From: Actinacidiphila cocklensis
Lineage (GTDB): Bacteria; Actinomycetota; Actinomycetes; Streptomycetales; Streptomycetaceae
Length of the DNA stretch: 64,000 nucleotides
Assembly: GCF_907177275.1 (NCBI RefSeq)
Contig: NZ_CAJSLV010000054.1
Coordinates: 62,001-126,000, forward strand
Reading direction: 5' to 3'
Part shown: one piece after another, positions 1-8,729 of the stretch
Layout of the letters: each line of letters opens with the position of its first letter
Position numbering within the stretch: position 1 is the stretch's first letter
The notes under the pieces: model-generated
The model's database searches: none
Seen by the model: the letters and a program-made list of their open reading frames with translations, nothing else
Told to the model about the DNA's origin: nothing
Program-made: the position numbers and the translations under genes

Positions 1-899
1 GGCTCGTCGTCGGGGGAGCCCGCCGCGGCGACGGCCGCACCGGTCAGCGTGGCCAGCATCTCGCGGACGTTGGTCAGCTGGGCGTTGATGCTGTCGCGGC
101 GGTTGGTGAGCGCCGCCAGCTCGCGCTCGGACTCGCTGCGGATCCGGTCGGCCTTCGCGTTCGCGTCCGCGACGATGTCCTCGGACTGGCGCTGCGCGGT
201 CTCGACCGTCTGGCGGGCACGGCGCTCCGCGTCGGTGCGCAGCTTCTCCGCCTCAAGGCGCAGCTGCTCGGCGCGGTGCTCGATCTCCGCCAGGCGCTTC
301 TCCGCCTTCGCCTGACGCGACGCCAGGTCGCGCTCGGACTGCTCGCGGCGCTTGGCCAGGTTGGTCTCGAAGTCCGCTGCGGCCTGGGCGGCCTTCGCGC
401 GGGTCTCCTCGAACAGCGCGTCGGCTTCCTCGCGCTTGGCCTGGGCGTCCTTCTGGGCGTCGGTGCGCAGCTGCGTCGCGTCACCCTTCGCCTTGTCGAC
501 GATCCGGGCGCCCTCGTCCTCGGCCTTGGCCTTGCGGTCGGACGCGAAGGCCTCCGCGTCGTTGCGCACCTGCGAGGCGGCCGACTCCGCCAGCTCGCGG
601 TGCTGCTCGGCGGCGCGACGGGCCTCCTCGCGCAGGTCCTTGGCCTCTTCCTCGGCCAGGCGGAGGATCTTCTCCACCCGGGCGCCGAGACCGGCGTAGG
701 ACGGCTCGGAGTCGTTCACCTGAGCCGCGGCGTTCTGGGTTTCGAGGTGCAGTTCCTCGATGCGCTTCTCCAGCGCGGTGATGCGCGTCAGGGCACTGTC
801 ACGGTCGGCGACGAGTTTGGTGATGCGGTCGTCCACCTGTCCGCGGTCGTATCCGCGACGCACCAACTCGAAGCCGAAGGGGGAGGAAGTGTCGCTCAT
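1..899 (-). CDS. filP: FilP-like coiled-coil polarity/cytoskeletal protein (3' end beyond the window)
   Basis: The first 299 codons of the gene are present and the reading frame runs off the left edge without a stop. The protein opens MSDTSSPFGFELVRRGYDRG, a short DivIVA-like N-terminal segment. It continues as an almost unbroken alanine-, glutamate- and arginine-rich coiled coil. FilP is an intermediate-filament-like protein of streptomycetes that works with Scy and DivIVA to organise hyphal tips. The next gene upstream on the same strand is scy, which strongly supports the assignment. The ATG at 899 is preceded by AGGA at a suitable distance. The 105-bp gap to scy carries a plausible promoter, so filP may be transcribed on its own as well as from scy. 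Confidence 0.92.
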   Translation of the reverse strand, partial: MSDTSSPFGFELVRRGYDRGQVDDRITKLVADRDSALTRITALEKRIEELHLETQNAAAQVNDSEPSYAGLGARVEKILRLAEEEAKDLREEARRAAEQHRELAESAASQVRNDAEAFASDRKAKAEDEGARIVDKAKGDATQLRTDAQKDAQAKREEADALFEETRAKAAQAAADFETNLAKRREQSERDLASRQAKAEKRLAEIEHRAEQLRLEAEKLRTDAERRARQTVETAQRQSEDIVADANAKADRIRSESERELAALTNRRDSINAQLTNVREMLATLTGAAVAAAGSPDDE

Positions 900-942
900 G
901 GGGTTCCTGTCGATGATTCAGACCGGTGAGGTGATAGTGGGA

Positions 943-969
943 ATCCTAGGGGGCTCTGCGGCGTGTCAC
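943..969 (-). promoter_or_regulatory. Candidate filP promoter
   Basis: On the minus strand GTGACA (969-964) and TAGGAT (948-943) resemble a -35 and a textbook streptomycete -10, separated by 15 nt. The predicted start of transcription would fall about 40 nt upstream of the filP ATG. The spacer is a little short, so this is a candidate only. Confidence 0.4.
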
Positions 970-1004
970 CGAGCCATTGCGCATTCGGCATGGAGAATGT
1001 CCGC

Positions 1005-4000
1005 TCAATCGAGTGGAGCATCGTCGTTGCGCTTGCCACCCGCCCGGGTGGAACCGGCGGAAGCCCCCGCGGAGACCGTACTCTTGGTGGATTTGGCTGC
1101 GCCACCCGGCGCTTCGAACGACTCCAGCGCCTCCAGCACGTCCTGGACCCGGCCGATCTCCGCATTGATGTCCTCGCGCCGGCGGACCAGGGTGTCCAAC
1201 TCCCGTCGGCCCTCGGTCACGATGCGCTCGGCCTCGGCACGCGCCTCCCTCTTGACCCGCTCGGCTTCGCGCTCCGCCTCGGACTTGTTCTGCTCGGCCT
1301 CCTTGAGCAGGCCCTCGACCTTCTTCACCGCGGCGATACGGACCTTGCTCGCCTCGGAGGTGGCGGTCGACTTGATCTCGGCGGCCTTCTGCTCGGCCTC
1401 GCGCAACTGCTCGGTCGCGGCGGCCACCAGCTTGTCGACCCGCTCGCCGACCACCCGCATCGCCTCGGCGGCCTCCTTGCGGGAGCGGTCGTGCAGCGCC
1501 TCCACGTCGGACTCCACCCTGCGGCGCAGCTCGTCGGTGCGCTCCCTGATGGTGGTGGCGTCCCTGCGGGCCTCGCCGAGCAGCGTGTCGGCGTCCGTAC
1601 GCGCCCGCTCCACCAGCCCGTTGCCCTCCGCGGTGGCCTCGTTGACCAGCCGCTCGGCCTCCGCGCGGGCCGCGGCGACCATCGTGTCCGACTGCTCCTC
1701 GACGGCCGCCGCGACCCTGCGGGCCTCGGCCTGCGCCTTGCCGATCAGCTCGTCGGCCTGCTCCGCGGCCTCGCTGCGGCGCTTGTTGGCCGCCTCCCTG
1801 GCCTCGTCCAGGACCCGCTGCGACGCGGTACGCGACTCCTCGGCCTCCCGCTCCGCACCCTCCAGGGTCTCCCTGGACAGGGCGCCGAGCCGGTCGGCCT
1901 CCTCGCGGGCCTTGCCGACCAGCTGGTCGGCCTGGTTCGCGGCGTCCGTACGCATCCGGTTGGCGTCCTCGCGGGCCTCGGACCGCAGCCGGTCGGCCTC
2001 CTCGATCGCCTCGTTGACCGTACGGTCGGCGAGCGACCTGGCGGCCGCAGACTCCTCCTGGGCCTCCGCGCGCATCCGCGACGCGTCCTGACCGGCGCGC
2101 TCCCGCTCGGAGTTGGCGTCCGCGTGCAGCCGGTCGGCCTCGCCCCGCGCCTCGGTGCGCATCCTGTCGGCCGCGTGCTCGGCCGCGGACCGCAGCCCGG
2201 CGATCTCCTGCTCCGCCTCCTGGTGCAGGTGCGCGACCGAGTCCCGCACCTGCTGCGCGGTCGCCTCGGCCGCCGCCACCAGCTCGCCGGCCCGCTGCTC
2301 GGCCTCCGCCGCCAGCCGGTCGGCCTCCGCCGCCGCGTCCTCGACCCGCTTGCGGGCCGACGCGAGCAGCTCCTCGCTCTCACCGCGGGCCCGCGCCCGC
2401 TCCTGCTCGGCCTCGCCGCGTGCGGTGCCCAGCAGCTCCTCGGCCGCCCGCAGCCGCCTGGCCGCCTCCTCCTGGGCCGCGGCCAGCGCCTCCGCCGCCT
2501 CCAACCCGAGCCGTTCGGCCGCGGCCGAGGCCTCGGCACGCACCCGGTCGGCGGTCTCCTGCGCCTCGGTCCTGCGCTGCTCGGCCTCCGCGGCCGCCTC
2601 CGCCTGCACCCGCAGGGCGATGTTCTCGCCCTCGGCGCGGGACTGCGCCGCGTCCGCCGCCGCCTCGTCCCGCAGCCGTACGGCCTCGGCCTCGGCCTGC
2701 TCCTGCAGCGTGCGGACCCGCTCGGCGGTCTCCTGGCGCAGCTGCTCGGCCTCCGCCGCCGCCTCCGCGCGGATCCGGTCCGCCTCCGCGGTGGCGTCCC
2801 GCAGGCCCTGCTCGGCGGCGGCGACGCGGGTCTCGGCCTCCTCGCGCAGCCGGGCCAGGTCGACCTCGGCCTCCTCGCGCAGCCGGGCCACGATCGTGCC
2901 GGCCTCGGCCCGCTGCTCTGCCGCGGCCTGCTCGGCGGACTCCTTGACCGCCGCACCCTGCCGCTCGGCCTCCGCCCGCAGCTCGTCGGCCTCGGCGCGG
3001 GCGGCGCGCAGCGCCTCCTCGGCCTTGGTGTTCAGCACCGACGCCCGCTCGACGGACTCCGTCCGCATCCGCTCGGCCTCGGCGGACGCGCTCTGCCGCT
3101 GCTCGTCGCCGTCGGCCTTGGCCTTGGCGAGCAGCTCCTCGGCCTTGCTCGCGGCCTCCTCGATCTGCTGCACCGCCTCGCGGCGGGCCTCGCCGCGGAT
3201 CCGCTCGCCCTCGGCGACCCCGTCGGCCCGCAGCTGCTCGGCCTCGCCGCGCAGCCGCCTGGCCTCCTCCTGCAGCTCGACCGTCCTGGCGCGGTACTCC
3301 TCGGTGTCGTCCTGTGCGGCGCCGCGCAGCTCCTGCGCCGAGGCCTCCGCCTCGCTGCGCAGCCGCTCGGCCTCGGCCTCCGCCTCCCGGCGGATCCGCT
3401 CGGCCTCCTCGCCCGCGCCCTTGGTGGTGGAGCGGGCGTCCTCCGAGGCCTTGGTCAGGATCTCCTCGGCCGAGCGGGCGGCCTGCGCCAGCTGGGCCGC
3501 GGCGTCCTCGGCCGCGGCGGCCCTGGCCGCCTCCTGCGCCTCGCTGCGGATGCGCTCCGCCTCGGCCTTGGCGTCGGCGACGGTCTGCTCGGCCTCGGCC
3601 TTGGCGGCCTCCGCCTCCTTCGTCGCCTCGTTGACCATCCGGGCGATCTCGGCCCTGGCGGTACGGGTGCGCTGCTCGTTCTCCGTCTCGGTGGCCGCGA
3701 GGCGCTTGGCGGCGCCCGCGGTGGCCTCCTCGCGCAGCCGCTCGGCCTCCGCGGTGGCCGTACGCAGCGACTCGTCGGCCTCCCGCAGCTTCTCCTCGGC
3801 CAGCCGGGACAGCTCGGTCGCCCTGATCCTGGCGTCGTCGGACTCGCTGCGGGTGGAGGTGCGCAGCTGCTCGGCCTCGGTGGTGGCCTCCTGGGCCTGC
3901 GCCGACGCGGCGGTCAGCAGCCGCTCCGCGTCCGTACGCGCCCTGCGCAGCAGCTGCTCGGCCTCCGCGCGGGCCGTCTGGGCGTCGGCGGTCAGCCGGT

Positions 4001-4568
4001 CCCTGGTCTGCTCGGCGACCCGGGTGGCCTCGGTGCGGGCGGCGGTGAGCGCCGCCTCGGACTCCGCCCTGGTCTCGTCCAGCAGCCGGCGGGCCTGCGA
4101 CTCGCTGCGCGCCCGCAGCTGCTCGGCCCACGCCACGTTCTCGTTGACGTGCGTCTCGACGTTGGCCCTGCGTTCGGCCAGTTCCTCGTCCAGCTGGCGG
4201 CGCCTGGCGATGGCCTCGGCATGCCACTCGGCCTCGAAGCGCGACTGGTGCTCGGCCTGCTCCTGCAGCAGCCGCTGGGTCTGCGCCCTGGCCTCGCGCA
4301 GCTCGCGCTCGGCGTCCGCGCGCAGCTGGTCGGCCTGGATCTGCGCGTTGCGCAGCAGCTGGTCGGCCTGGTGCCCGATGTTGTCGTAGGCAGGGCGGGA
4401 CGCCAGCATGCGCCGCGCCTCGTGCAGCTTGGCGCGCAGCACCTCGACCTGGTATCCGAGGTCGTCGGCGTGGTCGACCGCTTTGCCCCGCTCGGTACGA
4501 AGCCGGTCCATCTCGGCTTCGAGCTGAGAGAGGTGGTCGTCAGCCCGGTAGCTGTCGTTGCCCCGCAC
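1005..4568 (-). CDS. scy: Scy, large coiled-coil polarity scaffold protein
   Basis: The product is about 1,187 residues and nearly entirely coiled coil, with a conserved N-terminus (VRGNDSYRADDHLSQLEAEM). Scy is the scaffold that gathers DivIVA and FilP at hyphal tips and controls branching. Much of the rod shows an 11-residue (hendecad) rhythm, for example EADRLRSEARE, DANRMRTDAAN, QADQLVGKARE in succession. That is the pattern expected of a long slightly right-handed coil. I chose the GTG at 4568 because VRG... matches my memory of the family start. An in-frame GTG at 4601 would add eleven residues and lies in front of AGGAG, so the choice is not certain. It precedes filP on the same strand and is shorter than the roughly 1,300 residues I recall for S. 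coelicolor, as expected of a repeat-rich rod that changes length. Confidence 0.93.
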   Translation of the reverse strand: MRGNDSYRADDHLSQLEAEMDRLRTERGKAVDHADDLGYQVEVLRAKLHEARRMLASRPAYDNIGHQADQLLRNAQIQADQLRADAERELREARAQTQRLLQEQAEHQSRFEAEWHAEAIARRRQLDEELAERRANVETHVNENVAWAEQLRARSESQARRLLDETRAESEAALTAARTEATRVAEQTRDRLTADAQTARAEAEQLLRRARTDAERLLTAASAQAQEATTEAEQLRTSTRSESDDARIRATELSRLAEEKLREADESLRTATAEAERLREEATAGAAKRLAATETENEQRTRTARAEIARMVNEATKEAEAAKAEAEQTVADAKAEAERIRSEAQEAARAAAAEDAAAQLAQAARSAEEILTKASEDARSTTKGAGEEAERIRREAEAEAERLRSEAEASAQELRGAAQDDTEEYRARTVELQEEARRLRGEAEQLRADGVAEGERIRGEARREAVQQIEEAASKAEELLAKAKADGDEQRQSASAEAERMRTESVERASVLNTKAEEALRAARAEADELRAEAERQGAAVKESAEQAAAEQRAEAGTIVARLREEAEVDLARLREEAETRVAAAEQGLRDATAEADRIRAEAAAEAEQLRQETAERVRTLQEQAEAEAVRLRDEAAADAAQSRAEGENIALRVQAEAAAEAEQRRTEAQETADRVRAEASAAAERLGLEAAEALAAAQEEAARRLRAAEELLGTARGEAEQERARARGESEELLASARKRVEDAAAEADRLAAEAEQRAGELVAAAEATAQQVRDSVAHLHQEAEQEIAGLRSAAEHAADRMRTEARGEADRLHADANSERERAGQDASRMRAEAQEESAAARSLADRTVNEAIEEADRLRSEAREDANRMRTDAANQADQLVGKAREEADRLGALSRETLEGAEREAEESRTASQRVLDEAREAANKRRSEAAEQADELIGKAQAEARRVAAAVEEQSDTMVAAARAEAERLVNEATAEGNGLVERARTDADTLLGEARRDATTIRERTDELRRRVESDVEALHDRSRKEAAEAMRVVGERVDKLVAAATEQLREAEQKAAEIKSTATSEASKVRIAAVKKVEGLLKEAEQNKSEAEREAERVKREARAEAERIVTEGRRELDTLVRRREDINAEIGRVQDVLEALESFEAPGGAAKSTKSTVSAGASAGSTRAGGKRNDDAPLD

Positions 4569-4747
4569 TCCGCGGTCCCATCGGTCTCCTGGCGTTCTCA
4601 CCCGCCAACCGGGTGAGATTCTCCGTGGCCCTGTTCGAAACCAGGGCCATAAGAAGAATGGTGTCAGATCAACGGCGCGGAGCGGGAGCGTACCCAGAGC
4701 CCACCCCGGTCGGCCCGGTCACTCTACCGGGCAGGACGGGGGTTGGG

Positions 4748-5197
4748 TCAGTGGTCCTGCGGGTCCTGAACATGCGAACCCGCGGCCGTCACGAGTTCCG
4801 TGAGCACTCCGTGACAGTCCTTGGGGTGCAGGAAGGTGATCCTGGAGTCCATCGAACCGCGCCGGGGCTCGTCGTAGAGCACCCTGACGCCCTTGTCGCG
4901 GACGGCCGCGGCGTCCGCGTCCACGTCCGCGGTGCCGAAGGCGATGTGGTGCACCCCCTCGCCGTTCTTCGCCAGCCACTTGCCGACCGCGGAGTCCTCC
5001 CGGGTCGGTTCCAGCAGCTGGAGGTAGGAGGCGCCGCCGTCCGAGGTCCCGTTGATCTTCAGCATGGCCTCGCGGACGCCCTGCTCCTCGTTCACCTCGC
5101 TGTGGAACACCTCGAAGCCGTACGTGGCACGGTAGAACTCGACGGTCGCGTCGAGGTCGAAGCAGGCGATCCCGATGTGGTCGATGCGCGTCAGCAT
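4748..5197 (-). CDS. mce: Methylmalonyl-CoA epimerase
   Basis: This 149-residue glyoxalase/VOC-fold enzyme interconverts (2S)- and (2R)-methylmalonyl-CoA, linking propionyl-CoA carboxylation to methylmalonyl-CoA mutase and to polyketide extender supply. The expected metal ligands are visible: His7 (RIDHIGIA), Gln60, a histidine in GVHHIAF (83/84) and Glu134 (VLTEL). The start at MLTRIDHIGIA (5197) fits the family length. An in-frame GTG at 5248 would add a 17-residue tail without homology-like character. The gene diverges from the thiolase gene and sits close to meaB, as expected for a vitamin B12-dependent acyl-CoA module. Confidence 0.93.
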   Translation of the reverse strand: MLTRIDHIGIACFDLDATVEFYRATYGFEVFHSEVNEEQGVREAMLKINGTSDGGASYLQLLEPTREDSAVGKWLAKNGEGVHHIAFGTADVDADAAAVRDKGVRVLYDEPRRGSMDSRITFLHPKDCHGVLTELVTAAGSHVQDPQDH

Positions 5198-5337
5198 GGA
5201 CCCAGTGCATCGCACCGGCCGGTGACTACGCAACGTGCGCGCCATCACACGTTGCGCCGGGTGACTCAGGCTTTACCCGCCAGTACATTGACGCTAACCC
5301 TCGTTAACCTCCTCTCTTCAGCCGAAGGGGCCGCTCC

Positions 5338-6534
5338 ATGGGAAACAAGACTCGATCGGTGATCGTCGCGGGTGCCCGCACCCCGATGGGCAGACTGCTC
5401 GGCGGCCTGCGCGGCTTCTCCGGCGCCGACCTCGGCGGGATCGCGATCAAGGCCGCGCTGGAGCGGGCCGGTATCGGCGGCGACCAGGTGCAGTACGTGA
5501 TCATGGGCCAGGTGCTGCAGGCCGGCGCCGGCCAGATCCCCGCCCGCCAGGCCGCCGTCAAGGCCGGCATCCCGATGTCGGTGCCGGCCCTCACCGTGAA
5601 CAAGGTGTGCCTGTCGGGCCTGGACGCCATCGCGCTGGCCGACCAGCTGATCCGGGCCGGCGAGTTCGACGTCGTGGTGGCCGGCGGCCAGGAGTCCATG
5701 ACCAACGCCCCGCACCTGCTGCCCGGCTCCCGGGCCGGCTTCAAGTACGGCGCCATCGAGATGCTGGACTCGATGGCCCACGACGGCCTCACCGACGCGT
5801 ACGAGAACATCGCGATGGGCGAGTCCACCGAGAAGCACAACACCCGGCTCGGGATCGAGCGCGCCCCGCAGGACGAGTTCGGCGCCCTGTCGCACCAGCG
5901 GGCCGCCGCGGCCCAGAAGAACGGCCTCTTCGACGCCGAGATCGCCCCGGTCGAGATCCCCCAGCGCAAGGGCGAACCGGTGGTCCTCAGCAAGGACGAG
6001 GGCATCCGCCCGGAGACCACCGCGGAGTCCCTGGGCCGGCTGCGCCCCGCCTTCGCCGCGGACGGCACGATCACCGCGGGCACCGCCTCGCAGATCTCGG
6101 ACGGCGCCGCCGCCGTGGTCGTCATGAGCCGCGCCAAGGCCGAGGAGCTGGGCCTGTCGTGGATCGCCGAGATCGGCGCGCACGGCAACGTGGCAGGCCC
6201 GGACAACTCGCTCCAGTCCCAGCCCTCGAACGCCATCGCCCACGCCCTGGGCAAGGAGGGCCTGACCGTCGCCGACCTCGACCTCATCGAGATCAACGAG
6301 GCCTTCGCGGCCGTCGCCGTGCAGTCCATGAAGGACCTCGGGGTGACACCTGAAAAGGTGAACGTGAACGGCGGCGCGATCGCGCTGGGCCACCCCATCG
6401 GGATGTCCGGAGCCCGTATCGTGCTGCATCTGGCCCTTGAGCTGGGCCGCCGCGGCGGCGGAACCGGTGCGGCCGCCCTGTGCGGGGGCGGCGGCCAGGG
6501 CGACGCCCTGATCCTGCACGTGCCGGCGAACTGA
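5338..6534 (+). CDS. Acetyl-CoA C-acetyltransferase (thiolase)
   Basis: A 398-residue thiolase that condenses or cleaves acetyl-CoA/acetoacetyl-CoA. The nucleophilic cysteine is Cys91 (NKVCLSG). The general-base histidine is His352 (ALGHPIG) and the second cysteine is Cys382 (LCGGGGQG), so both catalytic centres are intact. An AAGGGG ribosome-binding site lies 7 nt before the ATG. It is divergent from mce and followed 93 nt later by meaB on the same strand. This suggests shared expression of acetoacetyl-CoA metabolism with the B12-dependent acyl-CoA pathway. Thiolases of the biosynthetic and degradative types are hard to separate from sequence alone. Confidence 0.93.
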   Translation: MGNKTRSVIVAGARTPMGRLLGGLRGFSGADLGGIAIKAALERAGIGGDQVQYVIMGQVLQAGAGQIPARQAAVKAGIPMSVPALTVNKVCLSGLDAIALADQLIRAGEFDVVVAGGQESMTNAPHLLPGSRAGFKYGAIEMLDSMAHDGLTDAYENIAMGESTEKHNTRLGIERAPQDEFGALSHQRAAAAQKNGLFDAEIAPVEIPQRKGEPVVLSKDEGIRPETTAESLGRLRPAFAADGTITAGTASQISDGAAAVVVMSRAKAEELGLSWIAEIGAHGNVAGPDNSLQSQPSNAIAHALGKEGLTVADLDLIEINEAFAAVAVQSMKDLGVTPEKVNVNGGAIALGHPIGMSGARIVLHLALELGRRGGGTGAAALCGGGGQGDALILHVPAN

Positions 6535-6627
6535 CGGAATCTCCTGCCGGGGGCCGAGCACTGTGCGGGCTCGCCCCCGGCCGGGGAGCCAACGGCCGCG
6601 CCGCTGTCGAGAGGGAGAACGCGCCAA

Positions 6628-7659
6628 GTGAGCGACGAACGAGCGAACGGGCACGACCGGCCGCCGACCGGGGCGGGAAGCCCCGCGCCGCGCAGGTCCG
6701 TGGACGTCGGCACGCTGGTCGAGCAGGCGCGGGAGGGCCGGCCGCGGGCCGTGGCCCGGCTGATCTCGCTCGTCGAGGGCGCCTCCCCGCAGCTGCGCGA
6801 GGTGATGGCCGCGCTCGCACCGCTGACCGGCGGCGCGTACGTGGTCGGCCTCACCGGCTCGCCCGGCGTCGGCAAGTCCACCTCCACCTCGGCCCTGGTC
6901 AGCGCCTACCGCAAGGCGGGCCGCAGGGTCGGGGTGCTGGCGGTGGACCCGTCCTCGCCCTTCTCCGGCGGCGCCCTGCTCGGAGACCGGGTGCGGATGT
7001 CCGAGCACGCCTCGGACCCGGGCGTCTACATCCGCTCCATGGCCACCCGCGGCCACCTCGGCGGCCTGGCCTGGGCCGCCCCGCAGGCCATCCGGGTGCT
7101 GGACGCGGCCGGCTGCGACGTGATCCTGGTCGAGACGGTCGGCGTCGGCCAGTCCGAGGTCGAGATCGCCGCCCAGGCCGACACCTCGGTGGTGCTGCTC
7201 GCCCCCGGCATGGGCGACGGCATCCAGGCGGCGAAGGCCGGCATCCTGGAGATCGGCGACGTCTACGTGGTCAACAAGGCCGACCGCGACGGCGCCGACG
7301 CCACCGCCCGCGAGCTGAACCACATGCTGGGCCTGGGGGAGTCCCGCGGCCCCGGCGACTGGCGCCCGCCGATCGTCAAGACGGTCGCCGCCCGCGGCGA
7401 GGGCATCGACGAGGTCGTCGACGCCCTCGACAAGCACCGCGCCTGGATGGAGGAGCACTCCGTCCTGGCCGCCCGCCGCCGCACCCGCGCGGCCCGCGAG
7501 ATCGAGACGATCGCCGTGACCGCCCTGCGCGCCCGTATCGGCAGCCTGTCCGGCGACCAGCACCTGTCCGCCCTCGCGGCCCGCGTCACCGACGGCACCG
7601 CCGACCCGTACACGGCGGCGGACGAGCTGATCGCCGGGCTGACCGGGGAGCAGCAATAG
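6628..7659 (+). CDS. meaB: MeaB-type GTPase chaperone of acyl-CoA mutases
   Basis: A 343-residue G3E-family P-loop GTPase. Walker A is GLTGSPGVGKST at about residues 74-85, followed by the VETVGVGQSE switch segment and the NKAD base-specificity motif at about 215. MeaB (ArgK family) protects and reloads adenosylcobalamin-dependent methylmalonyl-CoA or isobutyryl-CoA mutases. The roughly 25-residue N-terminus before SVDVGTLVEQA is low complexity. The context agrees: mce lies two genes to the left and icmA is 15 kb to the right. Confidence 0.93.
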   Translation: MSDERANGHDRPPTGAGSPAPRRSVDVGTLVEQAREGRPRAVARLISLVEGASPQLREVMAALAPLTGGAYVVGLTGSPGVGKSTSTSALVSAYRKAGRRVGVLAVDPSSPFSGGALLGDRVRMSEHASDPGVYIRSMATRGHLGGLAWAAPQAIRVLDAAGCDVILVETVGVGQSEVEIAAQADTSVVLLAPGMGDGIQAAKAGILEIGDVYVVNKADRDGADATARELNHMLGLGESRGPGDWRPPIVKTVAARGEGIDEVVDALDKHRAWMEEHSVLAARRRTRAAREIETIAVTALRARIGSLSGDQHLSALAARVTDGTADPYTAADELIAGLTGEQQ

Positions 7660-7698
7660 GCTGGCGGGTTCTGTGGCCTGCGGGCCAGCATGGGGCGC

Positions 7699-8259
7699 AT
7701 GAGCGATCAACCCGCACGATGGACCCGGGCCACCGTCTACCCCGACATGTGGTCCGACCCGGAGGACGACCCGCGCAACAGCGAGGGGAACAGCCCCGAC
7801 GGCGAACTGGCCACGCTTGAGGACTTCCTGGCGAACTACCGGTTGACCCTGCGGATGAAGTGCGAGGGCCTGGACCCCGAGCAGCTGGCCCGCCGGTCGG
7901 TTCCGCCGTCGACGATGTCGCTGCTCGGGCTGCTCCGGCACCTCGCCGAGGTGGAACGCGACTGGCACAACTGGATCCGCGACGGCGAGCCGCTGCCGAA
8001 GCTGTACGGCGCGCGCGACGCGGACTTCGACGGGGCCGTCGCCGAGCAGGCTGTGGTCGACGCCGCCCACGCCGACCTGGAGCGCGAGCAGGCCGCTACC
8101 GACGCGGCCCTGGCCGGGCACCCGGACCTGGGCGAGAAGCTGGGCAAGGACGGGATCGCGGTCCGCGAGCTGCTGGTGCACAGGGTCGAGGAGTACGCCC
8201 GCCACTGCGGCCACGCGGACCTGCTGCGCGAGTGCGTCGACGGCAGGGTGGGCCAGTAG
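7699..8259 (+). CDS. DinB/DUF664-family protein
   Basis: A 186-residue four-helix protein of the DinB/YfiT-like superfamily, with segment LLRHLAEVERDWHNWI and a C-terminal HRVEEYARHCGHADLL. The histidines in these two helices are the likely metal triad. Family members include mycothiol- or bacillithiol-dependent S-transferases and many uncharacterised proteins, so the substrate cannot be named. I chose MSDQPARWTR at 7699 over an ATG at 7690 because the former lacks a stray N-terminal extension. It lies 39 nt after meaB on the same strand and converges on the monooxygenase remnant. Confidence 0.8.
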   Translation: MSDQPARWTRATVYPDMWSDPEDDPRNSEGNSPDGELATLEDFLANYRLTLRMKCEGLDPEQLARRSVPPSTMSLLGLLRHLAEVERDWHNWIRDGEPLPKLYGARDADFDGAVAEQAVVDAAHADLEREQAATDAALAGHPDLGEKLGKDGIAVRELLVHRVEEYARHCGHADLLRECVDGRVGQ

Positions 8260-8274
8260 CGGCCGGGCGGCGCG

Positions 8275-8670
8275 TCAGGCGCCGGGTGCGGGGACCCGGC
8301 GGTCGTCCTCGGCGAGCGGCCAGGGGTGGGACAGGCCGGACATCAGGCCCGCCATGTGCCTGTTGGCCTCGGGCAGCCGCAGCAGCCCGGTGAGGACCTC
8401 CCGCAGCTCGACGATGTCCGGGCCGGGCTGCGGGTGGGCCAGGGCGCGCTGGGCCTGCGTGATGTGCAGCACCCACGCCCCCGCCGGGTGGCGCTCGGCG
8501 TGGTAGGTGTCGAGCAGGTCCTCGATGGCCCGGCCGCGCAGGACGGCGGCCAGCTTCCAGCCCAGGGTGAACGCGTCGTGCACGCCCAGGTTCGGGCCGA
8601 GGCCGCCGAAGGGCGGGCCGTCCGCCGGAGCGTCGCCCGCTGCCGTATGCCCGTCAGGCGTGCCCGGCAC
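8275..8670 (-). pseudogene. Remnant of an FAD-dependent aromatic monooxygenase
   Basis: About 131 codons encode only the middle-to-late part of a PheA/PgaE-type flavoprotein hydroxylase. It holds the second FAD-binding region AAGDAPADGPPFGGLGPNLG, where intact enzymes have GDAAH...PPxGGQGLNLG. This continues into HDAFTLGWKLAAVLRG and LLDTYHAERHPAG. The N-terminal dinucleotide-binding GxGxxG fold and substrate domain are missing, and the C-terminal domain is cut off too. The only possible start is a GTG at 8670. It is wedged between convergent dinB-like and murJ genes. A short expressed protein cannot be excluded, but catalysis is very unlikely. Confidence 0.75.
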
Positions 8671-8729
8671 GGGCCGCCTCCCGGGCGCGCGGGACGGACG
8701 CGGTGCGCGTGCACCACGTGACCGGGAAA

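Noticed and set aside
963..4616. A 1,217-codon open frame on the plus strand opposite scy
   Set aside because: It is a mirror of the GC-rich, repetitive scy coding strand, made of Leu/Gly/Arg/Pro repeats without any domain. The minus-strand frame has clear coiled-coil coding character.
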